Shown: positions 1-12,360 of the stretch, one piece after another | Numbering within the stretch: position 1 is the first letter of the stretch | How the letters are laid out: every line of letters starts with the position of its first letter | Source: Paguma larvata | Taxonomy: Eukaryota; Chordata; Mammalia; Carnivora; Viverridae | DNA: 64,000 nucleotides | Assembly (NCBI GenBank): GCA_030068075.1 | Contig: CM057832.1 | Coordinates: 79,020,502 to 79,084,501 of the forward strand | Direction of reading: 5' to 3' | The notes under the pieces: model-generated | Databases searched by the model: none | The model's input: the letters and a program-made list of their open reading frames with translations, nothing else | Told to the model about the DNA's origin: nothing | Position numbers and translations under genes: made by a program

Positions 1-40
1 CCTCCCTCTCAAAATAAATAAAAATAAACTTAAAAAAAAA
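1..40 (+). repeat. SINE tail (feliform tRNA-Lys SINE), cut by window edge
   Basis: The window opens on CCTCCCTCTCAAAATAAATA and an A-run, the usual end of the feliform SINE. The head is outside the window. Confidence 0.75.
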
Positions 41-307
41 TCTCTCAGGCCCTTCTTTACCCTTTGAACTTGAACACCCCAAGATGATACCAATAGATGC
101 CTAATTACTTTTGGGATCAAAAACCATTTCAAGCAACCAGCTACCAGCAATTCTAGCATATTCAAGGCCTTGTACTCAACTCCCTGAGATTAGCCGCTGA
201 GAAGTCACCTGTTCCCAGAGCTCTGGTACGTTAGCGCCATTCGGGAAGCATAAAAAACACCAAGGTCAGGCTGCACTTGAGGGACTCGGACCCACTTCCT
301 CTGGGAC

Positions 308-488
308 AGAGATTCTTCATCGTTAGTGTGCATCTACGTCATCAGGAAGGTTTGTTAAAACACGGATTTCTGGGCCCCTCCCCCAGAGTGTCTGGTTCAG
401 TAGTTCTGAAGTGGGGCCTGAGAATGTGCATTTTAGGTAAAAGTCATTTGAGGTGTCTCAGGACCGCACTTGGAGAACACCTGAATAA
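308..488 (+). mobile_element. MER5-like hAT-Charlie fragment
   Basis: The text runs TTAGTGTGCATC, then TTGTTAAAACACGGATTTCT, GGGCCCCTCCCCCAGAG, GGTTCAGTAGTTCTGAAG and GGGGCCTGAGAATGTGCAT, ending GCACTTGGAGAACACCTG. This order matches the MER5A/B non-autonomous hAT-Charlie transposon as I know it. It is diverged and old. The name is from memory, without a library search. Confidence 0.75.
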
Positions 489-1739
489 GGTAGCAGGAGG
501 GGCGCCTTAATACCGAACAAAATTAACCTACCATCTCAGAATGATGATCAATTATATTATTAAGTTCCTGAATGATCTGCTTTTCTTCTGTAGCAGATAT
601 TAAAGCACCATCCAAATCATTTCTGGAGAATTGGTTATTCTTTCCTAAACCTCTAGACAGTTCTGTTCAAGCCAGGGTAATGGGCCACCCTTGGATAACG
701 GCTCATTTTCCCTTGGTCACTTGTTCTTTAGCAGCGCAGCACCCTCAATGGCCCTGCGGCCTGACCTTCGGCAATTCCTTCCCATTCAGATCTGCAGGAA
801 ATTCAGCGTGTTTGAGCGATGGTATAAAACAAAGCCCTTATTGTGAATACCTCTTCCAGGAAGATTTAGGCTTAGACCAAACAGGCAGTGGTTAAAGCTG
901 AGGGGTCCTGGTCCAAAAGCTGAGTCAAATGAGGAGGATGTAGGGCTTTCAGTAGAAGGTCACACCTAGGAATTCTACGGAGCAATTTCAGGAACGTCAA
1001 GGTCTGAAGGTTATTTCCCCAGAGCCTTCTAGAGCTTTGGCTCATGGCAGGCAGGTGAACTCAGTAGCTGTCAGGAGGGCCCTGCTCACCTCTAGCCTAG
1101 ATTGGTTGCTCGACCTCACACACTGGCATTTGAAAGGCTCTATCCTGTCATTTCCCAGAGTCCCTCATAATCTAGATGCTGTGTGATGGAGGCCTCATAA
1201 AGCACAGAGGAAAACCCGGAGCAAGAGTCAGGAATTAGGAACGGGACTCTCAGTTCCTTCCACATCCATGCAGACAGAGGCTTCATAATTGACTGTGGAC
1301 CAGGCACTCTTAAATAGAGGCTTGCAACCAAAGCCCCTGTGTGTGGGTAACGATGAGGGAAAGATCCAGCTGCAACAACTAATTAGGTAATACCATGTTT
1401 AGAAGAAAAGGAGACTGTTTGGGAGACGTGCAGGACACAGAGAATACACTTGACATTCAGAATGTGCCAAGACAAAAATAGCTACCCTTTCATCACTGAG
1501 TTGCAAAAATCACTTCGTACATAAATACCCAAAGCTTTCTCTCTCACCGCCTAATCTCCCATTCACTGCTTAGATTTAATCAATAGAGACTAATTATGTT
1601 TACTCTTAAACACGGACTGTCTTTATCTATGACCCTGAAAAAAGAACAGAACATTCTCCTTGGTAGCAAGAAGAAGACAGAATGTCAGCAGCCTATAGGG
1701 ACATTTTCTCTCACTTGGTTCTTCTCCCCTTTGGCTTAC

Positions 1740-1999
1740 CTGGTGTTGTGTCTCACAACTGTATTCAATCAGTGCCCGGAGCCAGGAGATGCTCTGTTCA
1801 CCTCTTCTTCGCCATAAGAGGGACTCTTCACTATCACCCACCCTTTTCAAATAAACACTCAGCAGGCCAGTCCCTGCTCCATACATGTGGTAGAAAAAGG
1901 TCAAGCAGTGTTTTCCGGAGACTCCTCTCAGAGGCCAAGATAAGAGATGTGCCTTTTGTCCATACACCATGTGGGAGGCCTCGATGTACATGTAGTACC
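1740..1999 (-). CDS. MAMDC2: MAMDC2 exon: core of MAM domain 4
   Basis: Coding exon of 260 bp, phase 1 in and phase 0 out (2 bases plus 86 codons). The acceptor is gctctccag/GG and the donor CCAG/gtaagc. The product opens GYYMYIEASHMVYGQKAHLL, has the third MAM cysteine in GKHCLTFFYHMYGAGTG, then SEESLLWRRRGEQSISWLR, and closes ALIEYSCETQHQ. This is MAM domain 4 of MAMDC2. The exon carrying the final strand and fourth cysteine, and the C-terminal exon, are not visible in 1-1739 and should lie left of the window. A SINE head begins about 42 nt upstream of the acceptor, so the branch point must sit in that short residue or inside the SINE. Confidence 0.96.
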
Positions 2000-2040
2000 C
2001 TGGAGAGCAAATATTAAATCAGGTATGATTATAAAAACCA

Positions 2041-2220
2041 TGGGCACCTGGGTGGCTCAGTCGGTTAAGTGTCCAACTTTGGCTCAGGTCATGATCTTGC
2101 ATGATCTGGCTCAGAGCCTGGAGCCTGCTTTCGATCCTGTGTCTCCCTCTCTCTCTCCGCCCTCCCGGCTCATGCTCTGTCTCTCTCTCTCTCAAAAATA
2201 AATAAACATTAAAAAAAAAC
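2041..2220 (+). repeat. Feliform tRNA-Lys SINE
   Basis: Head GGGCACCTGGGTGGCTCAGT, CT-rich middle, AATAAA-type A-tail. It is flanked by a short ATAAAAA repeat (2031-2037 and 2221-2227). It is antisense to MAMDC2 and its head is about 42 nt from the acceptor of the MAM4 core exon. Confidence 0.92.
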
Positions 2221-2549
2221 ATAAAAAGAACAATCACAAGCCATATTTTCTTCTTTCTCTTTTGAGTAGTGTTCCTGGAAACAAACTGTATAGATGCCTG
2301 ACTTGACCACCACACTGACGAAGGATTTTATAATTTGGGGGAGTATGCATAATCCAAGAGGAATAAATATGCTACAAAATTTGAACCATCCAAACAATTT
2401 TTTTTCATTTAGGAATTTAAAATCAGTTGTATCTAGAGGATATAGTTAATGTTATTATTATAATGCTAGTATTATGTCCCTGATGTGGTAATTAACATAG
2501 AGAACTTATCCTACTGATTCATGGATGACGTTCTGGAGCTTCCGGGCAT

Positions 2550-2700
2550 AGGTTTAGGGGAAAGAGCACAGATTTTCTAGTCAGGTAGGTCTGGGTTCAA
2601 GTCTTGATTCTAAGATTTGATCCTGGTCTAAGGAATTATCCTCTCTGACTCTATTCATCATCTTGAAATAAGGATTAAAACTACCTTCATGTATATGTAT
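2550..2700 (+). repeat. MIR-like fragment
   Basis: Contains the MIR-type string of words: GTCTGGGTTCAAGTCTTGAT, then ATCCTCTCTGACTCT and CATCTTGAAATAAGGATTAA. Diverged. Confidence 0.6.
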
Positions 2701-2757
2701 ATAGGCATGAAATGTTATATAATATATATGTATATATATGTGTATATATGTATAAAA
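2692..2757. repeat. TA/TG-rich simple repeat
   Basis: About 65 bp of ATGTATATATATGTGTATAT-type sequence, low complexity. Confidence 0.85.
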
Positions 2758-3110
2758 TACGTTAATTTATAACATTTCCATTTCCATTTTCCTTTCTTTA
2801 ATTTGTTTTTAATTTGCTGGCTTCAGGAAGCAAGATCTGTCTGCTGCAGCCAGCTTCCATTGGCTCCCAAGTCCACTGTGTGACTTTTGTTGGTAGGTCC
2901 AAATGACTTCCTGTTAGTGGTCTGCAATGGGACATGATGGTTGTCCCATTTATCCCACAGAAAGTGGACATAACTACTAATCGGCCACAGCCCCCAAGAG
3001 AGCTGGTTCATGTTAAATAATCACCATCCAGCTACTGAAATAATGCAATATATGAACAGTAACTTGTAGATGAATACATCACTGATACAATTCTATATAC
3101 CTGAGGCTCA

Positions 3111-3335
3111 TTTTATTTTATTTTTTTAAGTTTATTTATTTATTTTGACACAGAGAGAGAAACAGAGAGAGACAACAAGCAGGGGAGAGACAGAGAAAGA
3201 GGGAGAGAATCCCAAGCAGGCTCTGCACTGTCAGGACAGAGCCAGACTCAGGCTTGAACTCACGAACCATGAGATCATAACATGAGCCGAAATGAAGAGT
3301 CAGATGCTTAACCGACAGAGCCACCCAGGCGCCCT
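3111..3335 (-). repeat. Feliform tRNA-Lys SINE
   Basis: Reverse orientation: T-rich tail, GA-rich middle, ending in GAGCCACCCAGGCGCCC. Moderately diverged; I found no clear target-site duplication. Confidence 0.9.
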
Positions 3336-4269
3336 GGTATGCGTTTTATTTGTCTTCTTGGCCAATATTGATTTTCTTATATACACGATGTAAAACATTA
3401 TCTTTACATGGTGCTATGTCTGTTATTATTTCATGCAGAAATTAATGGTCGCATTGAGGGTAAAAAGAAAGAGAACGCAAATAATGCATGCAAATGGGAT
3501 GGTTTCTAGGGCATTTTTCTTTACAATTTGACATTCAATCAATTAGCTCTAGTCATTTCCCAAAATGGAGGGCTTGAAATATCCCAGCCGGAATTGATCA
3601 GAAGTACCTCCGTCTGTGCCTCTTCAGGGCATTCCTCCTCTCCCTCTCTGCCACTTCCACAAACACAGACCCGAGAAGTCCCAGAGGCTAGGGAACCGGC
3701 GGATAGAAGGAGTCCGGCTTAGGTGTGTCTGATCAAATTGTATGCCCCATGCGACCCTTTCCCTCAGGGTTCCACTCAGTAAAGGTGTCGCCCTGCAAAA
3801 TTGCGCCGTCGGAGTCATGGGATGTGGCCTTTGTCAACCGGTCATCCCCGTGATTGCCTTTAAAATATTAGAAATAATACTGCCAGTGTTTCTGGAGTTG
3901 CCAATGACATCTTCATCCCTAAACCGACCGTCAGCATTCAGTCCTCACCATTCTTGTCTCCTCCGCAGCGCCGAACATAACACGTCGCTGCTGCCTCCCA
4001 GAAGTACGTTCTGAACTTGGTTTGCAGGACACTGTACTCTCCTGGTTTTTCTCCCGCTTCGCTGCCCACCCCTTGGCTGGTCCACCCTTTCTTCTCTGGC
4101 CTCTTGCCCTGGGAGTGCTCCAAGTCCCAGTCTGGAACCACTCTATTCTTACATACGTTGTTGTATCACAAATTTAAATTTCCAGCCCCTTTGCTGAAAC
4201 CCAGACGTGTTTATTCAAACTACCTGAGGGACACCTCCCTTTATTGTCAAGCAGATGTCTCCAGCTGAA

Positions 4270-5218
4270 CAGGTTCAGAACTCAGCTCCTAACAGCCTTA
4301 CCCTAAAACCTACTGCATCGTTTCTGGTTGGCCACGCCTCAAACCTGGAAGTCCTGCACCCACCCCTTACTCTCCTCACGTCTCATATCCAGGCTGTTGG
4401 GCGTTCCTGTTGGCTCTACCGTCAAAATATGACCAGACTTCAGTCATCTCTCTTCTCACCACCTCCACGGCTACCTCCTGGTCGGAGCTGCTATTAGTTC
4501 TCACTGGGATTAATGCAACACTTACCCGCGAGTCTGCCCGTGTCTACCCTTGGTCTCTACAGTCAAATCCCAACATAGTACTCACAGTGAACAAAAGCTC
4601 AATCTTACTACTTCTCTGCTCAAAACCTTCCATTGGTTCATCATTTCTCTCAGAGTAGATGCTGAGGGCCTGAGAATGGCTTTTAGGGCCCTATAATTGC
4701 CCGTCCATTCTCTTACCTCTTATTTCTACCACCTTCCTCTCCTACTGCCTTTCTCATTCATTCTGTGTTGTGTGGCCACACTGGTCTTTACTGTTCCCGG
4801 AATATAGCAGGTATGCTACTACCTCAGGGCCTTTGCATGTGCTAATGCCTTTGTTGGGAATGGCTTTCCCTCCATATAATCTCGGGTCTCACCTTCTCGT
4901 GTCTCAGATATTTCCTTTCCATTGGTCTCATTCTGACTACACTATTGCAAACTTCCACCCTCCTTTGGTACTCCTCATTTCCTACACTCTATTATTTCCA
5001 TAGCATTTAATTGCCTCTTAATATACTCTACAATCTCTTATTTATTTATTTACTTACTTACTTACTTATTTATGTTTGTCTGTCTCCCTTCCCTAGAACA
5101 TACAAAGGCAGGGATATTTTCCTCTTTACTTCATTGCTATGCCTCCAGCTCCTATATACTCCAGTGCCTGGAACATAGTATATACTCAATAAGTATTTGT
5201 TGAATGAACAAATGAATG
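4270..5218 (+). mobile_element. LINE L2, 3' portion
   Basis: Runs through typical L2 3' text, including TGGCTCTACCGTCAAAATAT, CTCAGGGCCTTTGCATGTGC and CAGTGCCTGGAACATAGTAT, and ends ACTCAATAAGTATTTGTTGA with GAATGAA repeats. Includes a TTTA/CTTA run near 5039-5076. Old, diverged, with no intact reading frame. Confidence 0.8.
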
Positions 5219-5279
5219 TATTTTCTTCAGCAGCTCTAAGCCACAAACCGGTTGGGGCAAGGTCAAACTATATGTCCAG

Positions 5280-5500
5280 GGGCGCCTGAGTGACTCAGTT
5301 GGTTAAGTGGCCAACTTCGGCTCAGGTCATGATCTCACGGTCTGTGAGTTCGAGCCTCGCGTCAGGCTCTGTGCTGACGGCTCAGAGCCTGGAGCCTGCT
5401 TCACATTCCGTGTCTCCCTCTCTCTGTGCCCTTCCCCTGCTCATACTCTGTCTCTATGTCTCTCAAAAATAAATAAACGTTAAAAAAATTTAAAAAAAAC
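5280..5500 (+). repeat. Feliform tRNA-Lys SINE with perfect TSD
   Basis: Near-consensus element bounded by a perfect 14-bp direct repeat, AACTATATGTCCAG, at 5266-5279 and 5501-5514. The intact duplication implies a fairly recent insertion. Confidence 0.95.
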
Positions 5501-5668
5501 AACTATATGTCCAGTTTTGTGAAGGGCTTGGCAATGAGACATGCACTTGACTAGGACGCTCCAGGGCAAAAGTGAAAGAAATCCAAGTTTTAATAAAATT
5601 AAGGTCGTATCAAAGCAAATGTTCTCAAACTAGTTCCATGCGATCCATCGTATTTTTTTTTAAACCAA

Positions 5669-5694
5669 ACACACACACATACACACACACACAA
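5669..5694. repeat. (CA)n microsatellite
   Basis: ACACACACACAT followed by ACACACACACACACA; interrupted once. Confidence 0.9.
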
Positions 5695-7919
5695 AATCAT
5701 TTTTGAACATTGCTACCTCATTTTTTCACTGGCAAGAAAATCGATATATAAGGAGCACTGGGGGTTTTGCATTTTCAGCAAGGAAAGGAACTTTTATTAA
5801 TCTTTTCTTTAGCATTTCTAACTTAAGCTAGGCTGGATGAAAAAAATACGGATACACGTCATCCTAATAGAAGAATGTGTTTCGTTGAATTCCATTGAGA
5901 ATGAGGTCAAAACATGAAAACGACCACGGTTTGTCACCTGACTATGCACAAAGGTATCCCATCCTATCCTATCCATAAATTAATGGCACAGTGCCCTGAA
6001 ATCCTACCTTCGTGCATGTCGAAACTAGAAAACATTTCCTCCAAAAAAAATAAGAAGAAAAAAAATCAAAGAAAAATAACTTTTGTATCTGGCTTTGGGC
6101 TCTCAGAAGGCCCATTTGAATCCTAAGTAAAGGACCTTGGCTAAAGACGCAACCACCCCGTGAGGGAGGGAAAGCAGACTCCTCTGAAAGACGCTGTCTT
6201 TGGGAAAATGGAACGTGGAGACTCTTAGGGCTCTGAGACATGACATCTTTGCAGAGATGGAAAGGAAGCAACAGATCCATGAGTGACAGACAACCTGAAA
6301 GGCACCTTCCTGACAGCACGCACCCTACTGAAAGCAGTGGGAGTCCCGAGCAGACTTAGTCTGAGGTCCCGGAAGAGAGGAAAACCTCTAACCATCTCCG
6401 GGATTAAATTAAATTCTTTCTTTTTGGGGCACAACGCACTAGCCATTTAGCTTCCAGTGGGTGAAGCATTACTCTGGAAATGGTTTCAGCTCATGCACCT
6501 CTGGGTCTCAGTTATTAGGCTGAAACCATTACCCCAGGTCTCCAGTTCCGGAAAGCTTTGTGTTTCGAGCCATAAAGTATGAAAGGAAATCTCCCAGTCT
6601 TGAGCTGTGTAATTACGCCAATTTTGGAAGAGAGACGTAACATCCGGGGGAACGTAGGTACAATGCATCATGTCTTCCCAGGACACTGACACCAGTCTAT
6701 TTTTCTTGAGTAACATTGGTCTGTCCAAAAATCCTTGATAAAGTTTCTACTGTAAGTACATGTATTCATATATGTATATTCCATACAGTAATACCTATTT
6801 AAACCAATCTTGATCAACATCTATACATACAAACAACTTTACCGTATTTGCCAACTGACCAGAATTTGTCTCTCTGATGCACAATTATTTCTCTTGGTTC
6901 CAAATATGTTTTCCTTTTTTGACTTGCATGTGACATTTCCTTTCCCCAGAAAAGATCAGAGCTTCATCGAGAGAGCCAGTCTGTCTCACATGTGTTTGGA
7001 AAGCAGAGAAAAGCCCCATGTGTTGACAAGCTTTGCCACATTATAACTCCAAATGCTGTCTGTCTCAGGAAACAAAAGCTCTGGACGGGAGCCAGGAAGC
7101 CGCAGGGTTGAAACCTCAAACCAGCTCACGTGTCCCTACACATGAAGGATTTCAATCTGTGGAAGGGAGTACTAAGTGAAATCACTTTCTCTCTGCGGGT
7201 TCTTGTTTAACATTCAAGACGGGGTTCCAGTGGGTCTACTGGGAGATCGGGGTCGCATCTGTTCTTTGTTCAGCAACTGTGATGCGCTGAGACACACCCC
7301 AGATTCATAATCTGGAGCAGTGAAGCAGCTGTTCCTCCGTTCCTGGTGTCTGCCCCTGCTCACCAGGGCTGGGAAGGAGCTCGAGTGGCCTGTACGAGCC
7401 ACGTGAAATGAACGGCTAAGCTGCATTCATTAAGCTGAAGAGGATTTTTAACAATCAGGAAAAAAAAGACATCAGTACTTTGGGCAGAACAACAGTTAAA
7501 TGTGTCTCTCTAAAATGGTTTTTTACTATACCTTCTAAATGATTTTTAAAGCTTGTCATAAATGAGTGGTTGTTGTTTAATGGGTATAGGGTTTCGGTTT
7601 GGGGAAGGGAAAGAGTTCTGGAGACGGATGACGGAAGCACAGCTGTGGGAATGTGCTTACTGCCTCCTCACTGTACACTTATAAGTGATTCAAGTGGTAA
7701 GTTCTGCGTTATGTAAATACTATCAATTTTAACAAAAGCTTGCCATAGAAGCTTTCTCTGTACAAGTAGGATCTGACAATATCAGAAACTAGTGTGATAA
7801 GATAAATTATAGAAAGATTGAAGGTCATTGGAGATTTTGATATTTTGGAGTTAATTTCTCAGATGGTTACAGACTAATTGGGTATCATTCTCACATGTGT
7901 GATATCAGCTACTACAATT

Positions 7920-8124
7920 TTTTTTTCTTTTTTTTTTAGAGAGAGAGGGAGAGAGACAGAGTGTGAGCTGGGGAGGGGCAGAGAGGGAGACACAGAATCT
8001 AAAGCAAGCTCCAGGCTCCGAGCTGTCAGCACAGAGCCTGACACAGGGCTCGAACCCAGGAACCAGGAGATCACGACCTGAGTCAAAGTTGGACGCTTAA
8101 CCGACTGAGCCACCCAAGTGCCCC
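7920..8124 (-). repeat. Feliform tRNA-Lys SINE with perfect TSD
   Basis: T-rich tail to GAGCCACCCAAGTGCCCC, flanked by the 15-bp repeat TCAGCTACTACAATT at 7905-7919 and 8125-8139. Confidence 0.95.
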
Positions 8125-8384
8125 TCAGCTACTACAATTCTTAAAAGACAAGGACTTGAATTCGACTGCTAGTAAATTTTAGCTCTATAACTAACGCATT
8201 AAATATATAGTTGTGATTTTCTTTTGTCTGACAGCATAACTTTATAAATAGATGTCATCATTTGGTATTTTAATACATCCTTGGTATATACATATCATAT
8301 GTATGATCTGTATGATATATATAAACTATATATAATTTTTTAATAGACTTCATACCCTGCATGTGTTACCACTACCTAACTCAT

Positions 8385-8411
8385 GACTGACTGAGCCACC
8401 CGGGCACCCCC
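8385..8411 (-). repeat. Orphan SINE head fragment
   Basis: GACTGAGCCACCCGGGCACC plus a short C-run is the tRNA-like head of the SINE in reverse. No body or tail precedes it, so it is a remnant of about 27 bp. Confidence 0.7.
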
Positions 8412-8999
8412 ACTCTTGATATTTCTACCACCCAAGAGGGAGTATTCTTAGAAATGAAAAAGACTTCTACCTTAATTACAGAAACATGGAAGACTTATTG
8501 AAACAAACAATGCCACAAAAGAAATGGATGGTGTTTCTCTCTCTGGAAATTGTTCAGAAAATGATGAATAGTTGCTTTTCTAGATGTAGATGTGGGGAGG
8601 AGGGCCTGGAAGACTTTTAATCTACGCATGGGAGACGCAGGGAGCTAGGAAATGTTACAGTTGAAGGCATTTTCTCACTCAACTGGATAGTTATCTACTG
8701 ATTTACTAATCCCTCTGTCTTTGGGCTACAAAATCCCCGTAAACTCTAGGGCACCTAAAACAACTGTTTAGAAGCATTGTGACAGCATGGCATTATATAA
8801 ATGTTAATAAAATTGTAATAACCAATAAAACCCTGCGAACTTTAAAACTTGTCTTTATTGTCTTGCAAATAAGTAGCATCTGTGTCCAGAAAGACAAATC
8901 CTGAAGAGTCCCTCCCTTCTCCATGTAGGTTTAGATTCATCTGTCACAAATGCCTGTATTATTTTATTAATTAAGGAGCCAAGTCGTGGGGCCAGAGGT

Positions 9000-9030
9000 T
9001 TTTTTGTTTGTTTTTTCTTTTTTCTTTTTC

Positions 9031-9066
<36 letters not shown>

Positions 9067-9068
9067 TG
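9000..9068 (-). repeat. Poly-pyrimidine run (T/TTTC)n
   Basis: About 69 bp of T and TTTC/TTTTC units. It may be the decayed A-tail of a minus-strand retroposon, but the adjacent 100 bp is not a family I recognise. Confidence 0.7.
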
Positions 9069-9614
9069 TCTTTGGTGTTGCTCTGCTAGAATGACTTGCT
9101 CTACTACGTGACTGACTTAAACACTGGACATTTCCCCAAACTTTAGTGATACAAATACCCACTCCATGGTTTTATTTTGTCTCCCCACATACCTACAGCA
9201 CAATATTCTTCTTTAAATGCCACTTCTACTACATAAATCCATTTATTCAAATAGGAAACCACATTAGGATGAAGACAGAAAAAAATGCTATCTATCTATG
9301 AAACAATGGTTTTGATGGACTGGTTATCTATTTTTGTTATACATGGATATTAGTATCAAATTAAAAAATATTCATTCACATACCACTTAAGTTGCCCAGT
9401 GGTATTTTGGAAAATCTTGGTTCAAGGGCTACCAAATGTTCCGGTTTCTACGAAGTCATTTTACCTATAATCATAGGCCGTGATTTTCTATTCATAAAAG
9501 CATAGATGAAGGAGAGCAATGAATCCAAGAAAGCATTCCCAGAGAAGGACAGCACATTTTACAAAAGTTTCACTAATTGTATAAAATACCAACACCATTC
9601 ATTTGAGAAGAGCT

Positions 9615-9795
9615 AATACAGTATCAAGGCTTTTCACAAATATAATCTCAGTTAATCATCACAGCAACCCTAAGAGATTAGCAGGACATAAGTTATCTTT
9701 ATTTCACATATGGGTAAAGCTAGGCTTAGAAGAACTTCTGTGATCATGCCCCAGGCTATGCAGGGAGCAAGTGGCAGAGTTAGCTCACTGTGCAT
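9615..9795 (-). repeat. MIR-like fragment
   Basis: Has the reverse MIR order: ATAATCTCAGTTAATCATCA, a TTATTTCACATATGGGTAAA stretch, then CAAGTGGCAGAGTTAG. Diverged. Confidence 0.65.
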
Positions 9796-10949
9796 CCACC
9801 CATCTTCCCACAAGACTATACCACGCTACACCCTGGATTGTGGAAAATTTGCACGGCAAGTTAGTGAGTCAGGCACTATAGCTCCCTTGCTATGTATGAT
9901 GATGTGTTGAGTGTAAGAAACACACAATAAACTGGCATGTCCACATTGTGCCTTTTGTAAGCTTCTCTTTTTTATTTAATGGACCTGTATTTACTGTCCG
10001 TCTAATCCAGTTGTCTATAAACAGTTTTGTGTGCCTTTCTTCTTTCCATTTTCTTCTTGTGTGTGTTCTTCCAATTGTAAACTGATAGGCTTTAAGGAAG
10101 GATGGGAAGTGAAAAGGTAAAATGCAGTCTACAAGTACAGGTATATCCTCTGAAAGTCCCAGAATGCACTGCATTCAAAAAGGATTCTGTTATCACCTAC
10201 ACCAAACCAATACCCTCCAGTCATCAAGGAGAAAGACACTGTGTTGCTGGTCCAGAGTCTGAACCTATTATTTCACCAATGTATAGGATAGGAAGTTCTG
10301 CCATTTTTACATACTTCCATTATTTTACTGCCTGCATTATAAAAAGACACATAGAAAATATTGTTAGAACTAAATGCAAAAAAAAAACAACACACAATAA
10401 AGCAACAAAGCAGACAATAAGAGATCTTTCGGATGTAATTCCATTATTGTTTCAATTATACATCTACATTACACACAGGTTTGCTGTTGCTATTCTAGGA
10501 TCGGATCCAAGCAGATAATAATTAAAACTCCCTCACGTGAGTTTCAGTGTTTTAATATTTAAAATGACTATGGTGCCTTAGCTGATCTGGAAGATCCCGT
10601 CTACCTTCAGCATCCCATAAATCTTAGAACTGTTATTAATTTGTCGGGTCAACTAAAATTTTCTTATTCTTTCAGACCATATCCTCTGCTGGAGAGAAAT
10701 TCTGGAGACATTCATCTAAGCAGTATTATGTTTACTATAAAAATCACTTTTTTATAAAAAATATGAGGTGATTGTTAAGTGGTTTCCATGATAATTAAAG
10801 ATATTTGGACTACTTTATTGCTATGTCAATTGTCTCCAATATTTACTACACGAGCTGGAGAGTTATAAAGGGAAAGAAGTAGAAAATTACAGTCTCTCGG
10901 GCAGTTTATAGCCAAAGGCAGTATAAATGTAAATTTTAATATTCTCCTC

Positions 10950-12360
10950 CTACTACTCCTTGTCAAAGAACAGAACACTGTACAATAACATAATCTCAGA
11001 TACAGCAAGACCTTGGGTAGAAAAGGCAGAAATATCAATTAAAGAATATAGTTTAAAGAGGCCAGGGACACAAAGACCTCATTCAAAAGGCTATGCTTGG
11101 TTGGTGTGGAAGAGAAGAACAAATGCCTTCAAATTTCAAGTGTAATAATCGTGTTCTTAAATAAATGATGCCAAAAAACGAAATGCCAGACACATCCTCT
11201 CGTGGGTAGGTGGAGTAATTTGTAGCAGACCTACACTCCTGCTGAGAAGAACTGGAAAAACAATGGATAAAATCTATATACTTGAGAAAACACCTGTTTT
11301 CAGAATATCCCAAACAACAAGGACTTGAGGGGGCCAAGGTCCCAGGAAAAGGAGAAGGTCAGTGAAGTAAATTCAAAATTCTCCCTGCTGCTATCCCCTT
11401 TGGGGCATTTGCCTATTCAGCTTAGAATCTAAGCAGAGAGCGGCAAAAATGAGAAACCAATGGGACCCACTGGGTTGGGAAGATAATAACTGGAGTCCAG
11501 GGTTGCCGAGGCAGCCAGGGCTTGCGTCAGAGCCAAGTTATATGGGCAAAGAGAGGCACAGAACAGTGAGCCCATCACTTGGCGATCTTCCCTTGAGGCA
11601 TGTGCTAAATGCTTAAGCAGTGGAGGGCAAGAAGGGCCCCTTGCCAAGAAGCCAAACGCAGAACAAAGTTTTCAGCAATCTCACCAGCGGGAGAGATAAA
11701 AGATTAACGTTGAGGACAGACTGAAGAGGAAAGCCCTTAATCAACCTCCAGGGTATGCTCTCAGAGAATACCCCCTAGGTGTAGGGGACGACAGAGAGGT
11801 GAATCTAGCAAAGCAACGCCTGCTCAAAGTCAGCCTAGTTCTGACTGGACTGAGGCGACCTGCTTTTCTCAAGCTGTCTATTTGAGAACAGGTGGAATCC
11901 TCTCTGGAGGGAAAAAACATCATCAAGGATTCTATCATTCTTCATTCCCGATATCCAGTATTCAATTAAAACACCAGAGATTTCAAGAAACCGGGCCACA
12001 GTGAGGGGAAAAAACAGAAAATAGAAACAGAACCACAGGTGACCCACTATGGCACGATCACTTTTAAGGGGTGTAAAATAACTATACTTAGTAACTTAAA
12101 AATTTTAGCATTTATATCATGTCCAGGAAATAGATTAAGATGAAGAAGTTCATCGAAGAAACTGAGTCTCTTAAAAAGAAACAAGCTGGAGGAGGGATGT
12201 GGAATACCAGAATGAGGACATCTTCGAAATGTGTTTCCCTATAAAAGCAATGAGAACATTGGGAAAAATTGTCAAGTCAACTTTTTCATAACTCTGGAAA
12301 TTAACTAAAGGCATATAGCAATCTAAGAGTGTTTGTTCCAGAAAAATGACAATCCTGCTA
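10950..12360 (+). mobile_element. Old L1M fragment (5' part)
   Basis: The segment 11960-12100 has L1 5' UTR/ORF1-region wording, such as AATAGAAACAGAACCACAGG and a TGTAAAATAACTATACTTAG stretch. 12130-12230 continues in A-rich L1 style. Boundaries are loose and no reading frame survives. Confidence 0.5.

Larger units (their letters stand above)
1..1739. other. MAMDC2 intron, left part
   Basis: Intron after the MAM4 core exon; its far end is outside the window. It holds the A-rich end of a SINE at the edge and a MER5-like element. From about 500 to 1739 I recognise no gene or repeat. The matching exon for the last third of MAM4 was looked for and not seen. Confidence 0.8.

Noticed and set aside
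9000..9162. Possible processed pseudogene with its tail at 9000-9068
   Set aside because: The 100 bp next to the poly-pyrimidine run match no gene I recognise, and I could find no matching flanking duplication.
10102..10518. 138-codon plus-strand open reading frame
   Set aside because: No recognisable family, low-complexity stretches, no splice or promoter context; it lies in intron sequence and is likely chance.
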